NCBI GenBank assembly: GCA_027533425.1
Contig: JAPZUD010000006.1
Coordinates: 496,001 to 560,000, forward strand
Length of the DNA: 64,000 nt
Source: Beijerinckiaceae bacterium
GTDB lineage: Bacteria > Pseudomonadota > Alphaproteobacteria > Rhizobiales > Beijerinckiaceae
Direction of reading: 5' to 3'
Made by a program: the position numbers and the translations under genes. Positions within the stretch are counted from its first letter, which is position 1. Each line of letters starts with the position of its first letter. This document shows, piece after piece, positions 26,310-35,648 of this stretch. Under the pieces are notes generated by a model. The model did no database searches. It saw only the letters and a list, made by a program, of their open reading frames with translations, and was not told where the DNA came from.

Positions 26310-26634
26310 GTCCGGCTTGGGGAAGGGGATGGCCCAAAAAGAAAAGGCGGCTCGCGCGGGGGGCTCGAGCCGCCATGCCAGCTTGGGCGCAACCTTTCGG
26401 TCGAGGTCTGGAGCAGGGGGGCTGGGGGGCGTAGGGTCCTGCTCGGGACTGCGCTTTGGCATTGATCGCAGTTTTCCCAGTCGTTGGGGCTACCCCATGG
26501 TCGAAATCGGGCCAAAATGTGAAATCCATCACCAGCGCGTGAGCAGGAGCCCGGTGGAGGAAGTGGGCATTCGATCCATAAGCCGGCTTGCCAGCCGCAA
26601 CGGATTCTTCAAGATTGGGATTCGGGAGTCCGGA
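26310..26634 (+). other. Non-coding stretch of 325 bases before the DUF2794 gene
   Basis: No supported gene. It holds a 9-bp GC-rich stem (26346-26354 with 26366-26374) with A-rich sequence on its left, possibly a weak terminator for the opposite strand. The promoter of the DUF2794 gene should be at the right. An open frame crossing the region continues the DUF2794 frame upstream but has no sensible composition. Confidence 0.5.
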
Positions 26635-27006
26635 ATGAACCAGACGGAAATGCTGAGACAAGCCAGCGATTCGACGGTCGTGCCCTTCACGCCGCCACGC
26701 ATGCCTGAAACGGTCCGCTTTGACCGGAAGGAGCTTTCAGCCATCCTGATGGTCTATGGCCGGAACGTCGCCGCAGGCGAATGGCGCGACTATGCGATCA
26801 TGTTCGGCCGCGAGCGGGCCGTCTTCGCCATCCTGCGTCGCACCGGCGAGGCGCCGCTTTACCGGATCGAGAAGGATCCGAAGCGTGCCGAAAAACAGGG
26901 GGCCTATTGCGTCGTGGCCCAGGACGGCCGCATCCTGAAGCGCGGCCATGATCTCGAGCGCGTCCTGCGCGTCCTCGAGAAGCCGGCCCGCCTCGTCGGC
27001 GAATAG
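26635..27006 (+). CDS. DUF2794 family protein
   Basis: This 123-residue protein contains the conserved core VRFDRKELSAILMVYGR, GEWRDYAI and LYRIEKDP of DUF2794, a family almost confined to alphaproteobacteria and of unknown function. It is small, soluble and basic, with no membrane segment. The start at 26635 follows GGGAGTCCGGA. It is single-gene and ends 9 bases before a strong bidirectional terminator. Confidence 0.9.
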   Translation: MNQTEMLRQASDSTVVPFTPPRMPETVRFDRKELSAILMVYGRNVAAGEWRDYAIMFGRERAVFAILRRTGEAPLYRIEKDPKRAEKQGAYCVVAQDGRILKRGHDLERVLRVLEKPARLVGE

Positions 27007-27014
27007 GTACAAAA

Positions 27015-27038
27015 AAAGCCCCGGTTTCCCGGGGCTTT
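27015..27038. terminator. Bidirectional terminator between DUF2794 and Bax-inhibitor genes
   Basis: A perfect 10-bp stem, AAAGCCCCGG with CCGGGGCTTT around a TTTC loop, flanked by A residues on the left. It lies between convergent genes. Confidence 0.85.
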
Positions 27039-27060
27039 CGCAATCCCTGGCAGGATTGAC

Positions 27061-27855
27061 TTATTCTTCGTTCCGCACGCCCATGAGCTGCATGAGCATC
27101 TGGAACATGTTGATGAAGTTCAGGTACAGCGTCAGCGCGCCCATCAGCGACCACTTCTGCATGAGCGTCTCGTCACCGGCGACGACGTCATACTCTTCCT
27201 TCAGGCGCTGCGTATCCCAGGCGGTAAGGCCGGCGAAGACCAGAACGCCGATCACGTTGATGGCAAACTGGAGCGCAGACGACTTCATGAAGATATTGAC
27301 GATGCCGGCAATGATCAGCCCGAACAGGCCCATCAGCATGAACTTGCCCATGCCGGAAAGGTCCTTCTTGGTGGTGTAGCCGAACAGCGACAGGGCGCCG
27401 AACGAAGCCGCGGTGATGAAGAACACCTGGCCGATCGAGCCGAGCTTGTAGATCACGAAGATCGACGAAAGCGACAGGCCCATGACGGCTGCGAAGGCAT
27501 AGAACGTACCCAGCAGCGCGGTGTAGCTCATGCGCTCCCAGCGGAAGGAGAGCAGGAACACGAAGGCCAGCGGCGCCAGCATGATCACCCACTTGAGCGG
27601 GCTCGCCCAGATGGCGGCACCGAACGGCGTCAGCAGCTGGCCGAACGCGCGGCCCGCGGCACCGGCAGGATTGGTGGTGGTGCCGAGCATGAACGCGCCG
27701 ATCGCGACAAGGCCGGAAATGGCCAGCGCAATCGACATGTGGTTGTAGATGCCAAGCATGTAGGAGCGCAGGCCCTGATCATATTGGGCAGCGCTCATGG
27801 AACGGCCCATGCCCGTGGCATAAGGGGCATAAGCGTTGCGATCGTAATCGGCCAT
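27061..27855 (-). CDS. Bax inhibitor-1 / YccA family membrane protein
   Basis: This 264-residue protein has seven hydrophobic segments after a Tyr-rich cytoplasmic N-terminus (MADYDRNAYAPYATGMG). The family (TMBIM/YccA) includes calcium-leak channels and, in E. coli, a modulator of the FtsH protease. Conserved features are GLxAWDTQRLKEEYD near the C-terminus, with the paired acidic residues of the pore, and the ending MLMQLMGVRNEE. ATG 27855 follows AAGAGGG; the frame extends to 27966 without support. Confidence 0.92.
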   Translation of the reverse strand: MADYDRNAYAPYATGMGRSMSAAQYDQGLRSYMLGIYNHMSIALAISGLVAIGAFMLGTTTNPAGAAGRAFGQLLTPFGAAIWASPLKWVIMLAPLAFVFLLSFRWERMSYTALLGTFYAFAAVMGLSLSSIFVIYKLGSIGQVFFITAASFGALSLFGYTTKKDLSGMGKFMLMGLFGLIIAGIVNIFMKSSALQFAINVIGVLVFAGLTAWDTQRLKEEYDVVAGDETLMQKWSLMGALTLYLNFINMFQMLMQLMGVRNEE

Positions 27856-27927
27856 CGAACCCTCTTGAGTGCAGACCGGCACACCGGCCGGAGACAAACG
27901 GTACCTCGCGACATGCGAAGCTGCACT

Positions 27928-27956
27928 AATATGGCAAGCTTCCCGCAATTTCTCAA
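27928..27956 (-). promoter_or_regulatory. Sigma-70 promoter of the Bax-inhibitor gene
   Basis: On the minus strand TTGAGA (27951-27956) and CATATT (27928-27933) are exactly 17 bases apart and about 70 bases upstream of the start codon. The call is based on the boxes alone. Confidence 0.45.
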
Positions 27957-28060
27957 GGGGTTTCATGTTGAAACGAGCAAAGCGGTGTCGCAGGGCAGCC
28001 TAGGAAACCCTGCCTCAAGAAGTTTGTCAGAAAAACGGCAATGATAACCTGAACCAAACC

Positions 28061-30628
28061 TTAGGCATGGCGCAAGTATGGCGCAGGTTTTTGTCCAAGA
28101 AGATGCCAGGTTCCGATCAGGCCCAAAATAATCGTGACAACGAACGCAGAAATCGCAATCGAGACGATTGTCATCCAGGGAACCATGAAGTCGAGTCGCA
28201 TGATCTCGACAACCACGAAGCGCGCGCCGATTGCTCCGCATAACAGCCCGAAGACAGCCGCGATGGCGCCCAGGGCTGCGTATTCGACGAGCAGTGCCTT
28301 CAGCAGCGTCGATCGTGTCGCACCCAGCGTCTTGAGGATCACCCCCTCCTGCTGGCGGGTGCGGGCTGTCGCGGCCAGTGCGCCGGCCAGCACGAGGATG
28401 CTGGCGACAAGCGCGATTCCCGACGAGGCCCGGATGGCAAGGGCCAGTTGCGAGACAATCTGCTCCACAGCGTTGATCGCATCACGGACCCTCACCGACG
28501 AAATGGCCGGGAAACCCTGCGCCACTTTCCGGGTCAGCTCGATTTCCGCCTTGGGATCGGCGCCGGCCGCCGGTGTCAGCGTCGAGAGGAAGGTGTAGGG
28601 CGCGCCCTGGAAGGTGTTCGGCGAGAAGACGAGAATGAAGTTGATGCCGAGGCGCTGCCAGCGGATCTCGCGCAGGTTGGCGATTTCAGCCGTGATCCGC
28701 CGTCCGAGCACATTGACGGTGATCCTGTCCCCCACCTTCAGGCCGAGCCCTTCGGCAACATCGCGCCCGAACGAGACCAGCGGCGGACCGCGGTAATCCT
28801 CGGGCCACCAGGCCCCCGAGACGATGCTCGAGCCCTCCGGCGGCTTCGCCGAGTAGGTGATCCCCCGGTCGCCATCGAGCACCCAGGAGACACGTTCGGC
28901 AGCCTTGAACTCCGCGGATGGTGTCCCGTTGATCTCGATGATGCGGCCACGCAATTGCGGCACCCGTTCGATCGTCGCGCCGGGTTGCTCCTTTGCAAGG
29001 AAATCCGCGAAGCGGTTCATGTCGCGCGCGGGGATGTCGATGAAGAAGAAGGACGGCGAGCTTCCCGGCAGGGTCGAACGGAACTGCCGGCCGAGATTGA
29101 TGTCGATCAGCGTCAGGGCAACCAGCAGGGTCAGGCCGAGCCCAAGGGAGAGCAGGACCGAAGGCGTGAGGCTGCCGGGCCGGTGCAGGTTGGCCAGCGC
29201 CATCCGCAGGATCGGGTTTCGCGGTCGCGGCGCAATTTTGGCCAGCCGCATGACGAGCCAGGCGATGATCCTGAGCATGATGATCGAGGCAACAGCTGCA
29301 ACAAGATAGATCGTGGCGATCCGCCGCTCGGAGGCGAAGAGGATGGCCAGCGCCCCGAAACCCGTCGTCGCGGCCGCCAGCAATGCCAGATCGAAAAGGC
29401 TCGGCCGGAACCGCGCGATTCCGAACGAATCCCGGAACAGGGCCGAGGCGGCGACGGCCTTGCCCCGCGCCAGCGGCAGGATCGAGAAGGTCAGGGCCGC
29501 CACCAGCCCATAGGCAAGGCCGAGCAGCAATTCCTCGCCATAGACACCCGGTGCGAGTGGATAGGGGAGAAGATGGCCGAAGCCGAGGATCGCCACGGTC
29601 GGCAGGGCCGTACCCAGAGCCAGCCCGAGCAGCGTCCCGATCAGCGCGAAAGCCATGACCTGCGCCAGCGAGGACAGGAACACGAAGGCCCGGGTAGCCC
29701 CGAGGCTCTTCAGCGTGGCGATCCGCATCACCTGGCGGGAGGCAAAGGCCCGGGCGGCATTCGCCACACCGACACCGCCGATCAGCAGCGCCGTCAGCCC
29801 GACAAGGGTCAGGAACTGGGTGAAGCGGTCAACCTGCCGCTGCAATTGCGGCGAGGCCCGGAGACGGGTCGTGACCTGCCAGCCGGCATCTGGCACGGCG
29901 GCGGCAATGCCGTCGACGGCTTCCTGAAGCTGCGCTTCGCTCGAGGTCGGCCCGAGATCGAGCCGGTAGGAAAAGCGTGTCAGGGAACCGGGCTGGATCA
30001 GGCCCGTGCGGTCGAGCGCGGCGCGGCTCATGATGACGCGCGGCCCGAAACCCAGCCCGCCGGACAGCTTGTCCGGCTCGCTGGTCAGCAGCGCGGCGAT
30101 CCGGAAGGTCTGCGTCCCGAGCCGGACCTGGTCGCCGAGCGCAATGTTGAGCCGCCCGGTCAGAACCGGATCGGCGACAAGGCCAGGCAGGCCGGCGGCA
30201 TCGGGCGCGAGAATCTCGGCCAACGGCCGGCGATCCGGGCCGGATGGGCCGGCCAGCTGGAGGGTTCCGGCCAGCGGATAGGCCTGATCGACGGCCTTGA
30301 TCTCGACCAGCGCGCTTTCGCCCGCGTCACTGACCGCCATGGCGCGTGACTGGGTCAGCTCGGCCACCCGGCCGAAGCGGCCGATGGCGGCCTTCTCGGC
30401 CGGTGTCGCTTCCCGCTGGATCAGCGTGAAAGCCGCATCGGCCCCGAGGATGACACGGCCTTCGCGCGACAATCCTTCATTGAGCGCGCGCGAAAGCGAG
30501 ACAACCGCGACGATGGCGCCAACGCCGAGCGCGATACACGCGATCAGAATGCCGAAATGACGGAGGGAGTGCGGGATTTCACGCGCGACAAGGCGCAGGA
30601 TCAGGCGAACCGAACCGGACATCATCAT
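28061..30628 (-). CDS. ABC transporter permease (YbbP/FtsX-like, large form)
   Basis: This 855-residue protein has one N-terminal membrane segment (residues 20-45), a large periplasmic MacB-PCD-like domain, a first FtsX core of several membrane segments (about 270-450), a second periplasmic domain and a final FtsX core (about 730-850). It resembles E. coli YbbP and LolC/E-type permeases. Its start overlaps the stop of the ATPase gene (ATGA). With the divergent TesA-like esterase this reproduces the tesA/ybbA-ybbP order of E. coli. The substrate is unknown; lipids or lipoproteins are plausible. Confidence 0.9.
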   Translation of the reverse strand: MMMSGSVRLILRLVAREIPHSLRHFGILIACIALGVGAIVAVVSLSRALNEGLSREGRVILGADAAFTLIQREATPAEKAAIGRFGRVAELTQSRAMAVSDAGESALVEIKAVDQAYPLAGTLQLAGPSGPDRRPLAEILAPDAAGLPGLVADPVLTGRLNIALGDQVRLGTQTFRIAALLTSEPDKLSGGLGFGPRVIMSRAALDRTGLIQPGSLTRFSYRLDLGPTSSEAQLQEAVDGIAAAVPDAGWQVTTRLRASPQLQRQVDRFTQFLTLVGLTALLIGGVGVANAARAFASRQVMRIATLKSLGATRAFVFLSSLAQVMAFALIGTLLGLALGTALPTVAILGFGHLLPYPLAPGVYGEELLLGLAYGLVAALTFSILPLARGKAVAASALFRDSFGIARFRPSLFDLALLAAATTGFGALAILFASERRIATIYLVAAVASIIMLRIIAWLVMRLAKIAPRPRNPILRMALANLHRPGSLTPSVLLSLGLGLTLLVALTLIDINLGRQFRSTLPGSSPSFFFIDIPARDMNRFADFLAKEQPGATIERVPQLRGRIIEINGTPSAEFKAAERVSWVLDGDRGITYSAKPPEGSSIVSGAWWPEDYRGPPLVSFGRDVAEGLGLKVGDRITVNVLGRRITAEIANLREIRWQRLGINFILVFSPNTFQGAPYTFLSTLTPAAGADPKAEIELTRKVAQGFPAISSVRVRDAINAVEQIVSQLALAIRASSGIALVASILVLAGALAATARTRQQEGVILKTLGATRSTLLKALLVEYAALGAIAAVFGLLCGAIGARFVVVEIMRLDFMVPWMTIVSIAISAFVVTIILGLIGTWHLLGQKPAPYLRHA

Positions 30629-31368
30629 TCCGCCGCAGCCGGTGCGCGCTCTTCGACGATCTTGCCTGCCTTGAGCCGGACAATCCGGTCGCAGCGTTCG
30701 GCAAGGCCGAGATCATGCGTCACGAGAAGGAGCGTTGTCCTACGGTCGCGCTTGAGCGAGAAGAGCAGGTCAACGATCTCTCGGCCCGTGCCCTCGTCGA
30801 GATTGCCGGTCGGCTCGTCGGCGACAAGGATGGCCGGGCGGGGCGCAAGGGCCCGCGCCAGGGCCACACGCTGCTGCTCGCCCCCGGAAAGCTGGCCGGG
30901 ATAATGGTCGAGGCGCTGGCCGAGCCCGACCGAGGCCAGTTCGGCGGCAGCCTTGTCGAAAGCGTCGCGGTCACCCGCAAGTTCCAGCGGCACGGCCACA
31001 TTCTCCAGCGCGGTCATGGTGGGGATCAGATGGAAGGCCTGGAAGACGATGCCGATCCGCCGGCCGCGGAACTGCGCCAGCCGATCCTCGCTCAGGCGGG
31101 TGATCTCCTCGCCGGCAATGGTCACGCTGCCGGCATCGGGCCGCTCGAGCCCGGCTGCCGTCATCAGCAATGTGGACTTGCCGGAACCGGACGGGCCAAC
31201 AAGCCCGATCGCCTCGCCTTGTGCCACAGAAAGGGAGACGCCGCGGAGAATATGCACGCGGGACGCACCCTCGCCCAGGCTGAGCTCGACGTCGCGCATC
31301 GCGATCGCCGAGGGCTGGGTAGCGCGCAATGGCGCTTCGGGCTTGTCCTGAAGGAGGGGAGACAACAT
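30625..31368 (-). CDS. ABC transporter ATP-binding protein (YbbA/LolD-like)
   Basis: About 247 residues, a complete ABC ATPase. Walker A is GPSGSGKST, the signature [15 protein letters not shown], Walker [13 protein letters not shown], and the switch histidine is in LLVTHDLG. It pairs with the FtsX-type permease, which begins inside its stop codon. Start 31368 is tentative: no strong ribosome-binding site is visible, and TTG 31401 and ATG 31299 are in frame. It is divergent from the TesA-like gene. Confidence 0.92.
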   Translation of the reverse strand: MLSPLLQDKPEAPLRATQPSAIAMRDVELSLGEGASRVHILRGVSLSVAQGEAIGLVGPSGSGKSTLLMTAAGLERPDAGSVTIAGEEITRLSEDRLAQFRGRRIGIVFQAFHLIPTMTALENVAVPLELAGDRDAFDKAAAELASVGLGQRLDHYPGQLSGGEQQRVALARALAPRPAILVADEPTGNLDEGTGREIVDLLFSLKRDRRTTLLLVTHDLGLAERCDRIVRLKAGKIVEERAPAAAE

Positions 31369-31418
31369 CTTGAAAGGGTCCGCCTGCGAGGGAAGGTGCA
31401 ACCAATGTGGGAAGGAAC

Positions 31419-32108
31419 ATGGCTTTTGTCAGGAGATACGCAGTGAGAATGGCGTTCGGTTCTCTTTCCGGGTTGTGGCATGCCGGCGTGCTGGCGATGG
31501 GCCTTGCATTCGGCCTCGCGGCACATCCCTCGGATGCAGCGGCCCGCACATTGCGGCTGGTGGCCTTTGGCGACAGCCTTTCAGCCGGCTACCAGCTGGC
31601 CCAGAACGACGCGTTTCCCAGCCGTCTGGAAGCCGCCCTCAAGGCGCGCGGTCACAATGTGGTGATCGAGAATGCCAGCGTATCCGGCGATACCGCCAGC
31701 GGCGGGCTGGAGCGGCTCGATTGGGGTGTCGCCGAGGATACCGACCTCGTCATCCTCGAACTCGGTGCCAACGACGCCCTGCGCGGCATCGATCCGCGCA
31801 TTACCGAACAGGCCCTGGACGAGATCATCACGAAACTCCGGTCCAGGAACATCCAGGTGCTCCTCGCCGGCATGATGGCACCCCGGAACAACGGCCCCGA
31901 TTACGTCGCAGCCTTCGACGCAATCTATCCGCGCCTTGCCGCAAAGCACGGCATCCCGCTCTATCCCTTCTTCCTTGAAGGCGTACAGGGGCGGGCGGAT
32001 CTCAACCTCGCGGACGGAATCCACCCGAATCCGGCCGGCGTGCGTGCCATCGTCGAGCGGATCCTGCCTGTAGTCGAGCAGACCCTCGCTACCCTCCCGG
32101 CGCGCTGA
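31419..32108 (+). CDS. TesA-like arylesterase / lysophospholipase (SGNH hydrolase)
   Basis: This exported SGNH hydrolase of about 229 residues has an N-terminal hydrophobic signal ending near SDAAA. Its blocks are FGDSLSAGYQ with nucleophile S53, then ELGANDALRG, and DGIHPNPAG with the catalytic Asp and His. Family members cleave thioesters, aryl esters and lysophospholipids in the periplasm. ATG 31419 follows GAAGGA; GTG 31443, seven bases after AGGAG, would also give a good signal peptide. It is divergent from an ABC transporter of the YbbAP type, a conserved pairing. Confidence 0.92.
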   Translation: MAFVRRYAVRMAFGSLSGLWHAGVLAMGLAFGLAAHPSDAAARTLRLVAFGDSLSAGYQLAQNDAFPSRLEAALKARGHNVVIENASVSGDTASGGLERLDWGVAEDTDLVILELGANDALRGIDPRITEQALDEIITKLRSRNIQVLLAGMMAPRNNGPDYVAAFDAIYPRLAAKHGIPLYPFFLEGVQGRADLNLADGIHPNPAGVRAIVERILPVVEQTLATLPAR

Positions 32109-32199
32109 TTCTTCACGCCTCGCACGGCAAGCCGCTTGCCAAGCGCATCCCGCTTCTCTACCGGCAGGAAAACCGGTGCAGGACCTGCGGGAGGATGAC

Positions 32200-32766
32200 A
32201 TGGCACGGCTTGAACTCTGGAAGGATCCGTGGCCGCTTGATGTGAAGCAGTGCCCCTGCGACGTGCATTTCACGTCCTATCTCAGGGAGAAGGGACTTGC
32301 CGGCCAGACGATCTTCCATTTCGGCACCGGTGATCACCACCATGTCGGGCTGCAGGCCCCGGCCAGTGACCATGCGGTGATCGGCATCACCGCCACGGAA
32401 CCGGAATACCGCTCCTATATCCGGCTGGTAACCGAGAACCCGCATCTTGGGAAATACTACAAGGTCCTGTTCAGTGACATCTACCAGATCAACACCCGGC
32501 TGCTGCCGGCTTTCGACATCGTGACCTTGTTCCATCTCTGCGAATTCTGGTCGGAAAACAATGCGGCCTTTGCCGCCCTCGACGACAAGGGCGTGCTCGA
32601 GGCCCTGACCGCTCTCGTGCGGCCGGGCGGACTGGTGCTCTTCTACACCGGTTCCTTCGCCTATGACGCAGCTGCGCGGCTGATCCCCGACTGGGCGGCG
32701 CGGACCGGGTTCGCTGAAGAGCCCGGTTACGAGACCCTTCGGATTTTCCGTAAGCCAAGGACATGA
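32200..32766 (+). CDS. Methyltransferase-like protein of unknown function
   Basis: This 188-residue protein has an alternating alpha/beta pattern like a class I SAM methyltransferase. A loop, IFHFGTGDHHHVGL, stands where the SAM-binding glycine motif would be, LPAFDIVTLFHLCEF stands at the motif IV position, and LVRPGGLVLFYTGS follows as at motif VI. The glycine loop is degenerate and unusually His-rich, so it may bind another ligand or a metal, or have lost activity. Start 32200 follows GGAGG. It is followed by a terminator. Confidence 0.7.
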   Translation: MARLELWKDPWPLDVKQCPCDVHFTSYLREKGLAGQTIFHFGTGDHHHVGLQAPASDHAVIGITATEPEYRSYIRLVTENPHLGKYYKVLFSDIYQINTRLLPAFDIVTLFHLCEFWSENNAAFAALDDKGVLEALTALVRPGGLVLFYTGSFAYDAAARLIPDWAARTGFAEEPGYETLRIFRKPRT

Positions 32767-32786
32767 TTTCGCTGGCGAAATAAAGA

Positions 32787-32821
32787 CCTTCGGGACGACC
32801 GCCCCGAAGGGGCTTTTCTTT
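32787..32821 (+). terminator. Rho-independent terminator after the methyltransferase-like gene
   Basis: CCTTCGGG (32787-32794) pairs with CCCGAAGG (32803-32810) around an 8-base loop, followed by GGCTTTTCTTT. It lies 21 bases after the stop. Confidence 0.75.
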
Positions 32822-32873
32822 ACGGAAATCGTGTTACCGTGACCTCGGATGCGTGATTCGAGGGGGAACGGTC

Positions 32874-33407
32874 ATGCCTCGTCTCTTTGTCGGTCTTGAG
32901 TTGCCGGAAGGTATTGCGTCCCTTCTGTCAGGGCTTCGCTGGGGCCTCCCGGGCGCCCGATGGGTCGACCCTTCGGATTACCACCTCACCCTGCGTTTCA
33001 TCGGCGATATCGACCGGCGTTTTGCCCGGGACATCGAGGATGAACTGGCCGAGATCGGGCGGGAATCCGTACCCGTAGCCCTGACAGGCCTCGGCGTATT
33101 CGGCGGGGACAAGCCCCATACACTCTATGCGAGCGTAGCACCCAACCGGGCCCTGATCGAGCTTCAGGCCGAGAGCGAGCGCTGCCTGCGGCGCCTCGGT
33201 CTCAAGCCGGAAGCGCGGAAGTTCACGCCGCATGTCACCCTCGCCCGGCTGCGGGCGGCCTCAGTGCTGGATGTCGCGGATTATCTGGCAGCCCATGCGC
33301 CATTCCCGCCCTGCCGCTTCACGGCCGAACATTTTTCGCTTTTCTCTGCCCGTGAAACCTTCGGCGGCGGGCCCTATATCGTCGAGGCCGCTTACCCGCT
33401 CCAGTAA
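32874..33407 (+). CDS. thpR: RNA 2',3'-cyclic phosphodiesterase (2H family)
   Basis: This 177-residue 2H phosphoesterase has two HxT motifs, HLTLRFIG (H37) and HVTLARL (H120). The family was first described as 2'-5' RNA ligase and hydrolyses 2',3'-cyclic phosphate ends. The protein starts MPRLFVGLELPE, and GGGGGAACGG precedes ATG 32874; the in-frame 32853 start lacks a site. It is followed by phhB on the same strand. Confidence 0.93.
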   Translation: MPRLFVGLELPEGIASLLSGLRWGLPGARWVDPSDYHLTLRFIGDIDRRFARDIEDELAEIGRESVPVALTGLGVFGGDKPHTLYASVAPNRALIELQAESERCLRRLGLKPEARKFTPHVTLARLRAASVLDVADYLAAHAPFPPCRFTAEHFSLFSARETFGGGPYIVEAAYPLQ

Positions 33408-33440
33408 GGACGGGCCGGCCACCGACACGGAGCGAATGGG

Positions 33441-33746
33441 ATGGCCCGAACCCTGACTGATGCCGAACGCGGGAACGCCCTCGCCGAACTGCCCGCCTGG
33501 CAGCTGGAGGGTGGCGGCAAGGCGATCCTCCGGACCTATCGGTTCTCCGGCTTCCGGGCCGCGTTCGGCTTCATGGCAGAAGCGGCGATCGAGGCGGAGA
33601 AGCTCGATCACCATCCTGAATGGTCGAATGTCTATCGCGAGGTGAAGGTCCGGCTCACCACGCATGATGCGGGCGGCCTGACCGCGCTCGATCTCGAACT
33701 GGCCCGGCGGATGGAGGCCATTGCCGCCGGCCGCCTGGCACCTTGA
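33441..33746 (+). CDS. phhB: 4a-hydroxytetrahydrobiopterin dehydratase
   Basis: This 101-residue pterin-4a-carbinolamine dehydratase contains the signature DHHPEWSNVYREV with active-site H57 and H58, then LTTHDAGGLTALD. It recycles the pterin cofactor of phenylalanine hydroxylase and may also act in cofactor repair. The enzyme would link to the tyrosine/homogentisate pathway seen with hmgA 27 kb away, but no hydroxylase gene lies nearby. It ends 6 bases before a convergent dehydrogenase gene. Confidence 0.95.
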   Translation: MARTLTDAERGNALAELPAWQLEGGGKAILRTYRFSGFRAAFGFMAEAAIEAEKLDHHPEWSNVYREVKVRLTTHDAGGLTALDLELARRMEAIAAGRLAP

Positions 33747-33752
33747 GCCGCG

Positions 33753-34544
33753 TTATTTCGGCGCGAGGCGGATCGTCCCGTCGAGGCGGATCGAGGTGCC
33801 GTTGAGATAATCATTTCGGCAGATGCTCTCGACAAGGCTGGCATATTCGACCGGATTGCCCAGCCGCTGCGGGAACGGCACCTGCTGCGCAAGCGACTTG
33901 CGGTAGTCTTCCGAGATCTGGTCGAACATCGGGGTGTGAAAGATCCCCGGCATGATCGACATGACCCGGATCCCGTGCGAGGCAAGATCCCGCGCGATCG
34001 GCAGGGTCATGCCGGCGACGCCGCCCTTGGAGGCGGAATAGGCCGCCTGGCCGATCTGCCCGTCCTCCGCCGCAACGGAAGCCGTGCTGACGATCACCCC
34101 GCGCCCGCCATCCGCATCCAGCGGCTCAAGGCTGGCCATGGCCACCGAGCATTGCGCGATCATCCGGAACGTGCCGATGAGGTTGATCGAGATCACCTTG
34201 GTGAAGCTGCCGAGATCATGCGCCACAAGGGCACCGGACTCGCGATCCTTGCTGACGGTGCGCCGTCCGGCAACAATGCCGGCGCAATTGACGAGAATAC
34301 GCTCGACACCGTGCCGGCCACGGACCTTGGCAAGCGCCTCGGCGACCGAGGCATCATCCGTCACGTCGCAGCGCGCGAAGACGCCGCCGATTTCCGCGGC
34401 AACCCGTTCTCCCCGCTCGGGGTTGAGATCGAGCACGCCCACGCGGACGCCGAAACCGGCGAGATGGCGGGCCGTGGCCTCGCCAAGGCCGGAGGCGCTT
34501 CCGGTGACGATCGCGGCGATTGAAGAATCGAGGCGCATGGGCAT
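33753..34544 (-). CDS. Short-chain dehydrogenase/reductase (3-hydroxyacyl-CoA dehydrogenase type II-like)
   Basis: This 263-residue classical SDR has the cofactor loop TGSASGLG (14-21), acidic D39 at the end of beta-2 indicating NAD preference, NCAGI (86-90), and the catalytic triad S156, Y169 and K173 (YSASK). The overall pattern, including MPGIFHTPMF, resembles the HSD17B10 group, which oxidises 3-hydroxyacyl-CoA or steroid substrates. The start at 34544 is supported by AGGAAGGAAT. It is divergent from the DUF1232 gene. Confidence 0.9.
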   Translation of the reverse strand: MPMRLDSSIAAIVTGSASGLGEATARHLAGFGVRVGVLDLNPERGERVAAEIGGVFARCDVTDDASVAEALAKVRGRHGVERILVNCAGIVAGRRTVSKDRESGALVAHDLGSFTKVISINLIGTFRMIAQCSVAMASLEPLDADGGRGVIVSTASVAAEDGQIGQAAYSASKGGVAGMTLPIARDLASHGIRVMSIMPGIFHTPMFDQISEDYRKSLAQQVPFPQRLGNPVEYASLVESICRNDYLNGTSIRLDGTIRLAPK

Positions 34545-34663
34545 ATTCCTTCCTGGTTCCGGGCGGATTAGGCCGGCTTCCGTCAGGACGCAAGCCTCTC
34601 GGCCTGTTGGCCTCCATGGTCCCGCCGCAATCGCCGGAAAGGATGAAGCCGAGGGAGGATGGA

Positions 34664-35044
34664 ATGGACAGCTTCTGGCAGGGACCTTTTTCCAAGGCCG
34701 AGATGGACGCAGCCCGCCGCGCCCTGCGCGACGAGGAGGACATGCTCCAGCGCATGCGCGAGAAACTGCGTCGGCTGGCGCGGCAATTGCCCTTCGCCGA
34801 GGATCTGCTCGCCGCCTATTTCTGCGTCCGGGACCCGGCCACCCCGCCCCGCATCCGCTGGATCCTCCTGCTCGCCCTCGCCTATTTCGTGCTGCCGGTG
34901 GATACGGTTCCGGATGTCTTGCCGGTTCTCGGCTTCACCGATGACGCCGCGGTGCTCGCGACCGCCCTCGCTTCGGTACGGGGTGCCTTGCAGCCGGAAC
35001 ACCGGGAGAAAGCCCGCGAAACGCTCGAACGGGAGCAGGTCTGA
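34664..35044 (+). CDS. DUF1232 membrane-associated protein
   Basis: This 126-residue protein has a charged helical N-terminus (residues 1-55) and a DUF1232 domain with IRWILLLALAYFVLPVDTVP, a hydrophobic hairpin followed by the conserved Pro-Asp motif LPVLGFTDDAAVL. The family is small and membrane-associated, with no known biochemical role. Start 34664 follows GGGAGGATGGA; the frame continues to 34520 without support. It is convergent with the sigma factor gene. Confidence 0.88.
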   Translation: MDSFWQGPFSKAEMDAARRALRDEEDMLQRMREKLRRLARQLPFAEDLLAAYFCVRDPATPPRIRWILLLALAYFVLPVDTVPDVLPVLGFTDDAAVLATALASVRGALQPEHREKARETLEREQV

Positions 35045-35078
35045 GCCGCCGGAGCCCGTCAGCAGCTCGAGGAACCGA

Positions 35079-35648
35079 TCAGCGCGATTCGGAGATGCCG
35101 CCGGCCTCCAGCGCGCGGCGCAGCCGCGTAAAGGCAAGCCTCAGCCGGGATTTCACGGTCCCGAGCGGCAGGCCGGTCCTCTCGGCGATCTGGGAATGCG
35201 ACAATCCCTCATAGAAGGCCAGCAGGACAAGGTCGCGCTGCTCGACCGGGAGGCCGGTGATCAGCGACCGCACGATGTCGTCACGCTGCTGCCCGTCGAT
35301 TTCCGATTCGAACCGCCGCTCCTCGGGGATATCGAGTATGGCCGGCGATTGGGGATCGACATAATCGGTGCGGCTGCGACGCGACAGGTCGATCCGGCGG
35401 TTTCGGGCCACCCGGTAGAGCCAGGTGGCAAGCGAGGATTTCTCGGCGTCGAACAGTTCGGCCTTGCGCCAGAGCGTGATCATCACATCCTGCGCGATCT
35501 CCTCCGCGCCTCCGGAATCAAGGCCCAGCCGGATGAGATACGCCTCGAGACGGGGCGTGAAATAATCGAAGATCTCTGTGAAGGCCGCCTTGTCCCGCCG
35601 CTCGGCAACGGCACGCATCAGCAAGGCCCAATGATCGGCGGCCGGCAC
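35079..35648 (-). CDS. ECF-type RNA polymerase sigma factor
   Basis: This sigma-70 family factor of about 189 residues has region 2 (FDYFTPRLEAYLIRLG through WLYRVARNRRIDLSRR) and region 4 (LPVEQRDLVLLAF, then LPLGTVKSRLRLAFTRLRRAL). It lacks regions 1 and 3, as in extracytoplasmic-function sigma factors. GTG 35648, seven bases after GAGG, gives a normal-length N-terminus; GTG 35714 is an in-frame alternative. No anti-sigma gene (ChrR, NepR or zinc-finger type) is adjacent, so its control is not evident here. Confidence 0.9.
   Translation of the reverse strand: MPAADHWALLMRAVAERRDKAAFTEIFDYFTPRLEAYLIRLGLDSGGAEEIAQDVMITLWRKAELFDAEKSSLATWLYRVARNRRIDLSRRSRTDYVDPQSPAILDIPEERRFESEIDGQQRDDIVRSLITGLPVEQRDLVLLAFYEGLSHSQIAERTGLPLGTVKSRLRLAFTRLRRALEAGGISESR

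Noticed and set aside
26346-26374. GC-rich hairpin downstream of the AhpD-like gene as its terminator
   Set aside because: There is no T run on the plus strand; the A-rich side faces the wrong way for this gene.
28448-30349. 633-codon plus-strand frame opposite the ABC permease
   Set aside because: Antisense shadow of a permease with consistent membrane segments.
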